Positions 55,611 through 63,675 of a DNA stretch of 64,000 nucleotides are shown one piece after another. How positions within the stretch are numbered: the first letter of the stretch is position 1; each line of letters opens with the position of its first letter. The DNA comes from Candidatus Sulfopaludibacter sp. SbA3 (GTDB lineage: Bacteria; Acidobacteriota; Terriglobia; Bryobacterales; Bryobacteraceae). A program made the position numbers and the translations under genes. Location of the stretch: the NCBI GenBank assembly GCA_945890485.1, contig CAMDCN010000013.1, positions 123,809 to 187,808 of the forward strand, given 5' to 3'. The notes under the pieces are model-generated. The model was given only the letters and a program-made list of their open reading frames with translations, had not been told where the DNA came from and searched no databases.

Positions 55611-56594
55611 ATGTTTTATTCCATTCGACACGTCACCCGGTTTCAATACAGCACGCCTGTGAGCGAGAGCGTCATGGAGGTGCGGATGCGGCCGCGCAGC
55701 GAGCTGCTGCAGCAGTGCCTGAAGTTTGAGCTGCATGTGACGCCCCGGGCGCGAGTCCAGTTCTACCGGGACTATTTGGGTAACACCGTTCACTACTTCG
55801 ACGTGCCGGGGCACCATAACCGGTTGGCGCTGATCGCCGAAGCGGTAGTGGAAGTGGAGGAGCCCGAGGATATTCCGGAAGCGGTGCCGATGGCGGCGTG
55901 GGAAACGATCGACGAGATGTGGGCATCGGGCGAACTGTACGAGTTTCAGATGCCAAGCCACTTTGCACAGCCCTCGGCTGAGCTCGATAAGCTGGTGAAA
56001 GAGCTCGGCGTAGACCGCCGGGAGAACCCGTTAACCCTGCTGCGGCGCCTGAACCAGAAGATGTATTCCGCGTTTGAGTACGCGCCGAAATCGACCCGGG
56101 TGGACTCCCCGATTGACGAAGCGCTGATAAACCGGAAGGGCGTTTGTCAGGACTTTTCGCACATCATGATTGCGATCGTCCGAGGGTTAAAGATTCCGTG
56201 CCGGTACGTGAGTGGCTATGTGTTTCCGCGGCCAGAAGAGGAAAAGCGGGCAACGCCGTTGGCGACCCATTCCTGGATTGAGGCCTGGATTCCCGGAATC
56301 GGCCCGAACCAACAGGGGTTGTGGGTCGGGTTCGATCCGACGAGCAACTGCGTATGCGGCGACCGGCATATCCGGGCGGCGATTGGGCGGGACTATGCTG
56401 ACGTGCCGCCGACCAAGGGCGTCTTTAAGGGCCGCGCCACGAGTGAATTGACCGTAGCGGTGCGGGTGCTGCCGACGAACGCTCCGGCTGATGATAGAGA
56501 AGAACTGGTGTTGGTTCCGAGTAGCAATAGCGGATCTTCTCCGGTGGCCGACCACCACTGGGAAGAGATGCAACAACAGCAACAGCAGCAGTAG
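55611..56594 (+). CDS. Transglutaminase-like cysteine protease/ligase
   Basis: A 327-residue protein. The N-terminal Bact_transglu_N domain starts FYSIRHVTRFQYSTPVSESV. The catalytic triad is Cys in GVCQDFSHIMIAI (about residue 184), His in ATHSWIEAWIP and Asp in VGFDPTSN. Family members cleave or form isopeptide/amide links. The last eight residues are MQQQQQQQ, encoded by a CAA/CAG run, which can vary by slippage. It closes the ATP-grasp triad and may act on the peptide product. Confidence 0.95.
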   Translation: MFYSIRHVTRFQYSTPVSESVMEVRMRPRSELLQQCLKFELHVTPRARVQFYRDYLGNTVHYFDVPGHHNRLALIAEAVVEVEEPEDIPEAVPMAAWETIDEMWASGELYEFQMPSHFAQPSAELDKLVKELGVDRRENPLTLLRRLNQKMYSAFEYAPKSTRVDSPIDEALINRKGVCQDFSHIMIAIVRGLKIPCRYVSGYVFPRPEEEKRATPLATHSWIEAWIPGIGPNQQGLWVGFDPTSNCVCGDRHIRAAIGRDYADVPPTKGVFKGRATSELTVAVRVLPTNAPADDREELVLVPSSNSGSSPVADHHWEEMQQQQQQQ

Positions 56595-56611
56595 GGGTAA
56601 GCGCTGTCCGA

Positions 56612-56632
56612 TTTCGGGAACAAATTCCGAAA
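56612..56632. repeat. Inverted repeat upstream of the SPFH gene
   Basis: TTTCGG (56612-56617) and CCGAAA (56627-56632) form a 6-bp dyad with a 9-bp spacer. It lies 9 bp before a TATACT (56641-56646) that may be the -10 box for the SPFH gene. It could be an operator; there is no experimental hint. Confidence 0.35.
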
Positions 56633-56666
56633 AGCGGCGTTATACTCAGCACAGGCTAAATTCCCT

Positions 56667-57749
56667 ATGGGTATCAACGACTTTTTAAAGAGCACCGGCT
56701 TAAAAGACTTCGTCAAGAAGCAATTTATTGATGTTCTCCAGTACGTGGAGAACGAAGACGGCGTGTTGTCGTATCGCTTTCCGATGATGGACATGGAAAT
56801 CCAGAACGGGGCATCGCTCACCGTCCGCGAATCGCAGATGGCGGCTTTCGTCAACGAAGGGCGCATGGCGGATATCTTTGGGCCCGGCACCTACAAGGTG
56901 TCCACCCAGAACATCCCCCTGCTCACCAACCTGATGAACTGGGACAAGATGTTCGAGAGCCCGTTCAAGAGCGACGTCTACTTCTTTTCGACCAGGCACC
57001 AACTGAATCAGAAGTGGGGTACTCCGAACCCCATCACGATTCGCGATAAGGAATTCGGAGCCGTGCGCGTCCGCGGGAACGGCGTCTACGCTTGGCACCT
57101 GGCGGATCCGCGGACGTTCCACCAAAAGGTCAGTGGCACGCGGGAAATCTACCGGGCAGCGGAACTCGAAGGCCAGTTGCGCGACATCGTAATCAGCCGC
57201 ATGGCGGACGCGTTTGCCCAGAGCGGCGTTCCGTTCCTCGACATGATCGCCAACCAAGTGGAGCTGGGCGCGCAGATCCTGACCGCGTTGCAGCCTTCGT
57301 TTAACGACCTGGGCCTGCAGCTCGATACGTTCGTGGTTCGTGAACTCAGCCTGCCGGAAGAGCTGCAGAAGCGTCTCGACGAGCGGATTTCGATGAACAT
57401 GATCGGCGACATGGGCCGCTATACCCAGTTCCAGGTGGCGCAGTCGATTCCAATCGCGGCAGCGAACGAAGGCGGAATCGCCGGCATTGGCGCGGGACTG
57501 AGTGCGGGCTACGGCATGGCGCAAGCGATGACCGGAGCTATGGCGCAAGCCTACCAGCAGCCGCAGCAGCCGCAGCAACCGCAGCAGCCTCCGCCTCCTC
57601 CGGCGGCGGCGCCCGTGGCTCCTCCGGTGGCCGCGGCTCCCAGTGCGACGCCGCAAGGCGAAACGAAGTTCTGTTTCAACTGCGGATCGAAGATCCTGCG
57701 CGCGGCGAAGTTCTGCGGCGAGTGCGGATCCCCCCAGCCTGCGGTATAG
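56667..57749 (+). CDS. SPFH/virion-core (YdjI-like) protein with C-terminal zinc ribbon
   Basis: A 360-residue protein. Residues about 5-250 form an SPFH/band-7-like domain of the YdjI/virion-core subgroup (VLQYVENEDGVLSYRFP, MADIFGPGTYKVSTQNIPLL, ILTALQPSFNDLGLQLDTFV). A glycine/alanine patch leads to a Pro/Gln linker (PQQPQQPQQPPPPP) and a C-terminal zinc ribbon (FCFNCGSKILRAAKFCGECG). No membrane helix is clear. Bacterial relatives scaffold stress responses at membranes, with PspA or TerD-type partners. It opens the polyamine gene set, 10 bp before speD-like, although 72 bp separate it from the transglutaminase gene. Confidence 0.9.
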   Translation: MGINDFLKSTGLKDFVKKQFIDVLQYVENEDGVLSYRFPMMDMEIQNGASLTVRESQMAAFVNEGRMADIFGPGTYKVSTQNIPLLTNLMNWDKMFESPFKSDVYFFSTRHQLNQKWGTPNPITIRDKEFGAVRVRGNGVYAWHLADPRTFHQKVSGTREIYRAAELEGQLRDIVISRMADAFAQSGVPFLDMIANQVELGAQILTALQPSFNDLGLQLDTFVVRELSLPEELQKRLDERISMNMIGDMGRYTQFQVAQSIPIAAANEGGIAGIGAGLSAGYGMAQAMTGAMAQAYQQPQQPQQPQQPPPPPAAAPVAPPVAAAPSATPQGETKFCFNCGSKILRAAKFCGECGSPQPAV

Positions 57750-57758
57750 TTTTGGGCT

Positions 57759-58112
57759 ATGGCAATTTCGGGGTGTGAATGGGTGATTGAGGCGCTCGGC
57801 TGCGAAGCCGAGCTCCTCAAGGATCCCGTAGCTCTGCGGGGGCTATTTGCGGATCTAATTGCCGGACTGTCCTTGCATCCGGTAGCGGAGACGCAGTGGC
57901 ACCAGTTTCCCGGGCCCGGTGGGATCACCGGATTATGCCTTCTCGCGGAGTCGCATCTGGCTTGCCACACCTTTCCGGAGTTCGGCAGTTTGTGCCTGAA
58001 TGTTTTTTGTTGCAAGCCTCGCCCGGATTGGGACTTTGTGTCGTATCTTAAGAAGACCTTTTTCGCTCGGGAAGTACGAGTTCGTCAGTTGGAGAGGCCC
58101 TACGGCTCCTGA
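57759..58112 (+). CDS. S-adenosylmethionine decarboxylase (SpeD/SpeH type)
   Basis: A 117-residue protein of the small bacterial class 1b length. Key pieces are GGITGLCLLAESHLACHTFP and VFCCK: the Ser of AESH is the self-cleavage site that becomes the pyruvoyl group, His of CHTFPE and Cys of VFCCK match the conserved catalytic His and Cys. It makes decarboxylated SAM, the aminopropyl donor for spermidine. The start fold (CEWVIEALGCEAELLKD) is slightly divergent from housekeeping SpeH. It overlaps the following gene by TGATG. Confidence 0.88.
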   Translation: MAISGCEWVIEALGCEAELLKDPVALRGLFADLIAGLSLHPVAETQWHQFPGPGGITGLCLLAESHLACHTFPEFGSLCLNVFCCKPRPDWDFVSYLKKTFFAREVRVRQLERPYGS

Positions 58113-58756
58113 TGAGTACACGGAACGCCATTTGCCCAAATTGTGGTGCTGAAATTCGATTCCGCTGGTCCGGCGCGGTGCAGACGACCTGCGACTACTG
58201 TAAGTCGATTCTCGTGCGCAACGACATCAACTTGGCCCTGGTCGGCAAAGCCGCTGACCTGCCCATTGACATCTCGCCGATTCAGATCGGGACGGAAGGT
58301 ATTTTCAATACCAAAGCGTTTCAGGTAATTGGGCGGATCGTGTATCGATACGATCTCGGTACGTGGAATGAGTGGCATCTCATGTTCACCGACGGGAGCA
58401 GCGGTTGGTTGTCCGATGCCCAAGCGGAATACGCGATTTCGTTCGGCAACTCCTTCACCGACGCCCCGCCGGCGCCGGGCCAGTTGCAACGCGGCATGAT
58501 GATCGTGCAGCACAATGTGCCGCTCTATCTGACCGTGATCACGCATGCAATGTACGAAACGACGGAAGGGGAACTCCCGTTTACGTCCTACGACAAAGAA
58601 AAGTGCTATTTCGCCGATTTCCGGACGAATGATGGGCGGTTCGGGACGGTGGACTACAGCGAGGATCCGCCGCTGCTTTTTCTGGGTCAGTTCGTCGAAT
58701 TTAGCAGCCTGCAATTGAAGAATCTGAAAGAGTTCGAAGGGTGGCCAACCGCATGA
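58112..58756 (+). CDS. DUF4178 domain protein with N-terminal zinc ribbon
   Basis: A 214-residue protein. Residues 8-38 are a zinc ribbon (CPNCG then CDYCKS), followed by a DUF4178 domain (FQVIGRIVYRYDLGTWNEWH, LMFTDGSSGWLSDAQAEY). DUF4178 domains occur beside spermidine synthase, DUF350 and AdoMet decarboxylase genes; the biochemical role is unknown. The second DUF4178 gene follows with an ATGA overlap. Confidence 0.88.
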   Translation: MSTRNAICPNCGAEIRFRWSGAVQTTCDYCKSILVRNDINLALVGKAADLPIDISPIQIGTEGIFNTKAFQVIGRIVYRYDLGTWNEWHLMFTDGSSGWLSDAQAEYAISFGNSFTDAPPAPGQLQRGMMIVQHNVPLYLTVITHAMYETTEGELPFTSYDKEKCYFADFRTNDGRFGTVDYSEDPPLLFLGQFVEFSSLQLKNLKEFEGWPTA

Positions 58757-60078
58757 ACCCAGCCGCTCCCCGCAAAGGCTTTGTCCCCAAAGCAAAGGCT
58801 CTGAACTGTCCGAACTGCGGATCGCAGATTGAGCTACGCGCGCTTGGCGCCGCCGCGGGCGTAATCTGCAGCTATTGCAGCAGCACGATTGACGCGACAA
58901 ACCCGCAACTGAAGATCATTGGGCAGTGGCAAGCGGCCATGACCATTGAGCCGGCGATTCCTTTGGGATCGCGCGGCAAGTTGAAAGGCGTGCTGTGGGA
59001 GGCGATCGGCTTCCAGCAGCGGGGCATCAACGTCGACGGCACAAACTACTTCTGGCGGGAATATGTGCTCTGGAACCCGTATCAGGGCTTTCGCTACCTG
59101 AGCGAGTACAACAACCATTGGAATTTCGTTACGCCGATGCAGACGCTGCCGGCCCCCACTACCGTGATGGGCACGCCGGGCTTGGTGCTCGGCCCGGATC
59201 GGTATCGTCATTTTCAAACGGCCCGGGCGTATACGTGGTTCGTGATTGGAGAATTTCCGTGGATGGTGCAGGTGGGGGAGACGGTAGACGCCGCCGACTA
59301 TGTCGCCCCGCCGAAGATGCTCTCTTCGGAAATGACCGAAAACGAGGTGACCTGGAGCCAGAGCGAGTACATGGCCGGCACGGAGATCTGGCAGGCGTTT
59401 CAGGTTAAGACCCCGTGCCCGCCGCCAATTGGCGTGTTCGCCAATCAGCCTTCCCCTTTCGCTGGCAAGGTGGCGAGTTCGTGGAAGCTCTACGGACTGA
59501 TGTGCATGGTGCTGTTCGCCATGATGGTGTTTTTTGCCATCACGGCGCGAGGCCAGAAGGCGTTCGACAAGACCGTCATCATCAATCCGGCCAGCATGGC
59601 CGGCGAAAAGAGCTTCGTGACCGAAGTGTTCACGCTCGATGGCAACAACGACAACTTGGAAGTGAACATCGACGCCGATGTAGCGAATAAGTGGATCTAC
59701 CTCAGCATGGCCCTGATCAACGAGGAGACCGGGCAGGCCTTCGACTTTGGCCGGGAAGTGAGCTTCTACTTCGGCTCCGATTCTGACGGCAGCTGGACGG
59801 AGGGTAGCCGGAGCGACGATGTGTTGCTGCCGAACATCCCCGGCGGCCGGTACTACCTGCGCGTGGAACCGGACACCGACCCGACATTAGCCGGGCCGAT
59901 TTCGGCAAGGATTCAGTTGGTTCGCGGCGTGCCTTATTACTTCCGGTATTTCCTCGGAATGTTTCTGCTATTGATTCCGCCCATCTGGACGAGTATCCGG
60001 TCGGCCGCGTTCGAGGCGAAACGGTGGAGCGAGAGCGACTACGCCGGGGGCAGCAGTTCGAGTGACGGAGAGGACTAA
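58753..60078 (+). CDS. DUF4178 domain membrane protein with N-terminal zinc ribbon
   Basis: A 441-residue protein from the ATG at 58753 (ATGA overlap with the upstream stop); GTG 58741 is an alternative. It has a zinc ribbon (CPNCGSQIELR, then CSYCSS), a DUF4178 domain (WEAIGFQQRGINVDGTNYFW, REYVLWNPYQGFRYLSE), a first membrane helix near residue 250 (LYGLMCMVLFAMMVFFAI), an extracytoplasmic region of about 100 residues and a second helix (FRYFLGMFLLLIPPIW). The stop and next start overlap as TAATG. Topology suggests it links a cytoplasmic zinc-ribbon/DUF4178 part to the periplasm. Confidence 0.88.
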   Translation: MNPAAPRKGFVPKAKALNCPNCGSQIELRALGAAAGVICSYCSSTIDATNPQLKIIGQWQAAMTIEPAIPLGSRGKLKGVLWEAIGFQQRGINVDGTNYFWREYVLWNPYQGFRYLSEYNNHWNFVTPMQTLPAPTTVMGTPGLVLGPDRYRHFQTARAYTWFVIGEFPWMVQVGETVDAADYVAPPKMLSSEMTENEVTWSQSEYMAGTEIWQAFQVKTPCPPPIGVFANQPSPFAGKVASSWKLYGLMCMVLFAMMVFFAITARGQKAFDKTVIINPASMAGEKSFVTEVFTLDGNNDNLEVNIDADVANKWIYLSMALINEETGQAFDFGREVSFYFGSDSDGSWTEGSRSDDVLLPNIPGGRYYLRVEPDTDPTLAGPISARIQLVRGVPYYFRYFLGMFLLLIPPIWTSIRSAAFEAKRWSESDYAGGSSSSDGED

Positions 60079-60263
60079 TGAGCAAAATGTACATGGCCTA
60101 CAGCATGCTGGTCGCTGGTGGGCTGGCGGTTTCGAGCATCACCGGGTGGTCCCCTTTTACTCCGTATGACGAAGTGAAAGGCGTGCCCAAATCTGTTCGC
60201 AACAATCCGGGAGCCTACCGCTCCCATTACGCTGGTTATGCCCGATACATCGGGGGGAAATAG
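60078..60263 (+). CDS. Small conserved protein of the DUF4178/DUF350 cluster
   Basis: A 61-residue protein with an N-terminal hydrophobic helix (YSMLVAGGLAVSSITGW) and a conserved-looking tail (YDEVKGVPKSVRNNPGAYRS, then a Gly-rich end). Proteins of this type sit in the same place in equivalent clusters of other bacteria, as far as I recall; no function is known. Coding overlap with the upstream gene and a 6-bp gap to the DUF350 gene make it a real gene. Confidence 0.8.
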   Translation: MSKMYMAYSMLVAGGLAVSSITGWSPFTPYDEVKGVPKSVRNNPGAYRSHYAGYARYIGGK

Positions 60264-60269
60264 AAGATC

Positions 60270-60479
60270 ATGGAATTTCGCATCGACCACTTCGTGAATG
60301 CGGTTGTTTATGCCGCGCTGGGCATCGTCATCTACATGGTGACGTTCTTTGTAATTGATAAGGCGACGCCGGGCGAGTTGCATACGGAGATTTTCCAGAA
60401 GCACAATATCGCAGCGGCCATTGTGGTGGGCTTTATGATGCTGGGTATCGGCATTATCATCGCCTCCGCGGTCCACTAG
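60270..60479 (+). CDS. DUF350 family small membrane protein
   Basis: A 69-residue protein with two membrane helices (AVVYAALGIVIYMVTFFVI and AAAIVVGFMMLGIGIIIASA) separated by a short acidic loop (KATPGELHTEIFQKHN). This is the DUF350/YjfL pattern, here with one repeat unit instead of the usual two or three. It is the small membrane partner of PspA/DUF4178/polyamine clusters such as E. coli yjfIJKLMC. Twelve bp follow before the spermidine synthase gene. Confidence 0.87.
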   Translation: MEFRIDHFVNAVVYAALGIVIYMVTFFVIDKATPGELHTEIFQKHNIAAAIVVGFMMLGIGIIIASAVH

Positions 60480-60491
60480 CCTCGAGACGGC

Positions 60492-61988
60492 GTGGCGATT
60501 GTCCTCTTTATTTCGGTTTTCCTCATTGCGGCTTGCGGGCTGATCTATGAGCTGATCGCCGGAGCCTTGGCGAGCTACCTGCTCGGGGACAGCATCCTGC
60601 AGTTCTCGACCGTCATCGGCAGCTACCTCTTCGCAATGGGCATTGGGAGTTGGCTCTCCCGGTATATTCATCGCGGGTTGGTGATGCGATTCGTGACCAT
60701 CGAACTGATGGTCGGGCTGATTGGCGGTTTCTCTTCCTCCCTGCTCTTCCTGGCATTTGCGTACACGGACGGGTTCCGTTTTCTGCTGTATGCGCTGGTA
60801 ACGGTCATCGGGATTCTCGTCGGATTGGAGATTCCTCTCCTGATGCGGATTCTGAAGGAACGGTTTCAGTTCACCGATCTGGTGGCGAATGTTTTGACGT
60901 TCGACTACCTGGGCGCTTTGGGCGCCTCGCTTCTGTTTCCGCTGGTGCTGGTGCCGAAGCTGGGGATGGTGCGCAGCGCCCTGCTGTTCGGCCTCGTCAA
61001 CGCCGGGGTGGCGGTGTGGTCGATGTACCTGTTTCGCGCCCAGATCGGGCCCGCGCCGCTCTTGCGGGTAGCCGGGGCGGTGGTTGTCGTATTGCTGGGC
61101 GCGGGGATGGGCTTCGCAGACCGGATTACCGAGGCGGCCGACAACAGCATCTACGCCGACGACGTGATCTTCTCCCGGAATACTCGCTATCAGCGGATCG
61201 TGTTGACGAAATGGAAGGACGACCTGCGGCTGTTCCTAAGTTCGCATCTGCAGTTTTCTTCGCGCGACGAATACCGCTATCACGAAGCGCTGGTACATCC
61301 CGGGTTGGCGGCGATCCAGGCCGCGCGACGCGTCCTCGTGCTGGGCGGAGGCGATGGGCTGGCCGTGCGGGAGGTTTTGAAGTATCCTGGCGTTGAAAGT
61401 GTGACACTGGTCGACCTCGATCCCGAGATGACCGACCTGTTCACGCGGCATTCGCTCCTAAAGGAGTTGAACAGTCGCGCGTTCTCGAACCCGCGGGTGA
61501 AGGTGATCAACGCGGATGCGTTCGTCTGGCTCGATCAGAACCAGGAAATCTACGATTTCGTGATCATCGATTTCCCGGACCCGACGAATTTCTCGCTGGG
61601 GAAGCTCTATACGACAGCGTTCTACCGGTTGCTGAAGCGGCACGTCTCCCGATCAGGGTTGGTTGTCGTGCAATCGACAAGTCCGCTCTTCGCGCGGCAA
61701 AGCTTCTGGTCGATCGCCAATACCTTGAAGCAGTCAGGGTTTCAAACCTGGCCGTATCACGTGTATGTGCCAAGTTTCGGGGAGTGGGGGTTCATTCTGG
61801 CCGGACCAGGCGGGTATACGCCGCCAGAGAATCTGCCGGCAGGATTACGATTCCTCGATAAGCGAACCCTGGCGCAATTGTTCGTGTTTCCGCAGGATAT
61901 GGCCGAAGTTCCCGCGGAGCCGAACCGGCTGAACGACCAGGCGCTGGTGCGGTACTACGAAAAGGAGTGGCGGGAGATTGCGCACTAG
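60492..61988 (+). CDS. Membrane-embedded spermidine synthase-like aminopropyltransferase
   Basis: A 498-residue fusion. About seven membrane helices occupy residues 1-210 (GTG start; IVLFISVFLIAACGLIYELI first). A spermidine synthase-type SAM-fold domain follows: VLVLGGGDGLAVREVLKYPG, LVDLDPEMTDLF, VIIDFPDPTNFSLGKLYT. The DFPDP motif is close to the D-x-(P/S)-D-P motif that binds polyamine and decarboxylated SAM. It probably makes spermidine or another aminopropylated amine at the membrane with the SpeD-like protein encoded upstream. The gene overlaps the following one by 11 bp. Confidence 0.92.
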   Translation: MAIVLFISVFLIAACGLIYELIAGALASYLLGDSILQFSTVIGSYLFAMGIGSWLSRYIHRGLVMRFVTIELMVGLIGGFSSSLLFLAFAYTDGFRFLLYALVTVIGILVGLEIPLLMRILKERFQFTDLVANVLTFDYLGALGASLLFPLVLVPKLGMVRSALLFGLVNAGVAVWSMYLFRAQIGPAPLLRVAGAVVVVLLGAGMGFADRITEAADNSIYADDVIFSRNTRYQRIVLTKWKDDLRLFLSSHLQFSSRDEYRYHEALVHPGLAAIQAARRVLVLGGGDGLAVREVLKYPGVESVTLVDLDPEMTDLFTRHSLLKELNSRAFSNPRVKVINADAFVWLDQNQEIYDFVIIDFPDPTNFSLGKLYTTAFYRLLKRHVSRSGLVVVQSTSPLFARQSFWSIANTLKQSGFQTWPYHVYVPSFGEWGFILAGPGGYTPPENLPAGLRFLDKRTLAQLFVFPQDMAEVPAEPNRLNDQALVRYYEKEWREIAH

Positions 61989-63537
61989 ACGGCAGATCGT
62001 AACGGGATTGCTGGGTGCGCCGGCGCTGGTGGGGTTGGCGCCCAAGACTGACCGGCCGATCGCTGGTGGTTTCGTTTTCGAGTCGCAGGAGCGGGGCCAC
62101 CGCCTGCGGGATCGGGTGGCCTATCAGCCGCCGGGAGAGACGCGGCGGTCGCCGGTGGTGATCGTGGGCGGGGGGATGGCCGGTTTATGTGCCGCCTGGT
62201 GGCTCGATAAAAAGGGATTCCACGACTTTGTCTTGCTCGAGATGGAGCCGCAAGCCGGCGGTAACTCGCGGTTTGGCCAGAACGACGTGAGTGCATACCC
62301 GTGGGGGGCGCACTATATTCCGGTACCCAATACCGAATCTGTTCTGGTGCGGGAGATCCTGACGGAGTTCGGTGCGTTTGTCGACGGGCAATGGGAGGAA
62401 CGGTTCCTGTGCCACTCGCCCCAGGAGCGGCTGTACATCCACGGCCGCTGGCAGGAAGGGATCGAGCCCGAAATCGGAGCGACGAAAGCGGATCATGAGG
62501 AGTATCGGCGTTTCTCGGAGCGTGTAGCGGACTTTCGCGGGACGGGCGCATTTACGATCCCGATGGCTCTGGGAGAAGGGAAGGCCGGCCCCGCCATCAA
62601 AGAACTGGACCGGTTGAGCTTCGCGGCGTGGCTCGATCGAGAGGGCTTTCGATCGCCGTACCTGCGTTGGTTCTGTGATTATTCCACTCGGGATGACTAC
62701 GGGGCCGCGCTGACCGAAGCCTCTGCCTGGGCGGGGTTGCACTATTTCGCCGCCAGGGAGAACGAAGAAAAGGGTCCGCTCACTTGGCCCGAAGGAAATG
62801 GCTGGTTGCTTCGGAAGCTGACTGGGAAACTGGGTAAATATTTGAAAACGAAGCAGTTGGTGCGACGGATCGCCCAGCAGGGAACTGGATGGCGGGTTGA
62901 GGCGGAGGGGGCTGCCTGGACGGCCGATGCCGTTATCTTCGCAGCGCCCATGTATCTGGCGCCTCATCTCATCGAGGGATTCGCTCCCCTACCGTCCCTG
63001 ACGTATTCACCCTGGGTGGTTTCGAATCTCACGCTGGACCGGATGCCGGATGGAGCCGAGGGGATTGCCTGGGACAACGTCATTTATGGGTCGCCGGCGT
63101 TGGGGTACGTGGCCGCTACCCACCAAAGCCTACGCACCCGCATCGATAAAACAGTGTGGACCCACTACTGGGCGTTGGCAGGGGCGGATCCGCGCACGGC
63201 TCGCCGGGACCTGCTGGGAGCAACCTGGGAGAGCTGGCGGGACCGAGTGGTTCAGGACATTCGACGCGCCCATCCACGAATTAGCGAGTGTATTCGACGA
63301 GTTGACATCTTCCGCAACGGGCATGCCATGAGCCGGCCGGGTGTCGGAGTACGCGGGTCGGGCGACTTGCGCCGGCTGCGAGAAGGGATGAACGGCCTAC
63401 AGTTTGCCCATGCGGACCTGAGCGGATTCTCCATCTTTGAAGAAGCGCAGTACTGGGGAGTGCGGGCGGCTCAGCGGATTTTGGGTCGTATCGGAGGGAG
63501 CGAAAAGAAAGTTGATCGACGCAATCAGAGAAATTGA
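61978..63537 (+). CDS. FAD-dependent amine-oxidase-like protein with Tat-like signal
   Basis: A 519-residue protein from TTG 61978, beginning RTRRQIVTGLLGAPALVG, a twin-arginine-like signal. The FAD-binding Rossmann site is VVIVGGGMAGLCAAWWL (about residues 60-76) with the ribose-binding Glu in VLLEMEPQAGGNSR. Later are YSTRDDYGAALTEASAW and a C-terminal flavin-site-like GDLRRLREGMNGLQFAH. It resembles flavin amine oxidases/protoporphyrinogen-oxidase-like enzymes. Next to AdoMet decarboxylase and spermidine synthase it may oxidise a polyamine, but that is inference. It ends the long plus-strand run. Confidence 0.87.
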   Translation: MRTRRQIVTGLLGAPALVGLAPKTDRPIAGGFVFESQERGHRLRDRVAYQPPGETRRSPVVIVGGGMAGLCAAWWLDKKGFHDFVLLEMEPQAGGNSRFGQNDVSAYPWGAHYIPVPNTESVLVREILTEFGAFVDGQWEERFLCHSPQERLYIHGRWQEGIEPEIGATKADHEEYRRFSERVADFRGTGAFTIPMALGEGKAGPAIKELDRLSFAAWLDREGFRSPYLRWFCDYSTRDDYGAALTEASAWAGLHYFAARENEEKGPLTWPEGNGWLLRKLTGKLGKYLKTKQLVRRIAQQGTGWRVEAEGAAWTADAVIFAAPMYLAPHLIEGFAPLPSLTYSPWVVSNLTLDRMPDGAEGIAWDNVIYGSPALGYVAATHQSLRTRIDKTVWTHYWALAGADPRTARRDLLGATWESWRDRVVQDIRRAHPRISECIRRVDIFRNGHAMSRPGVGVRGSGDLRRLREGMNGLQFAHADLSGFSIFEEAQYWGVRAAQRILGRIGGSEKKVDRRNQRN

Positions 63538-63646
63538 TGATTACAGTTGCGCTTCGATCAGAGCCTTGCTAATCTGAATGAGTCAGTGAGCAGCGAACAT
63601 CCCTGAGCGAAAGCGACGGGGTGGGCAAGGAAAGCAAAAATAAGCC

Positions 63647-63675
63647 TTGCAAAACGAGCCACGAGCTGATAATCT
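63647..63675 (+). promoter_or_regulatory. Putative sigma-70 promoter for the rRNA operon
   Basis: TTGCAA (63647-63652), 17 bp spacer, TAATCT (63670-63675), located about 110 bp after the oxidoreductase stop and about 280 bp before the boxA-like element, in the expected orientation. Confidence 0.55.

Noticed and set aside
57560..57600. CAG/CCG repeat considered as a CRISPR-like or tandem repeat array
   Set aside because: It is an in-frame Pro/Gln linker of the SPFH protein; no spacers.
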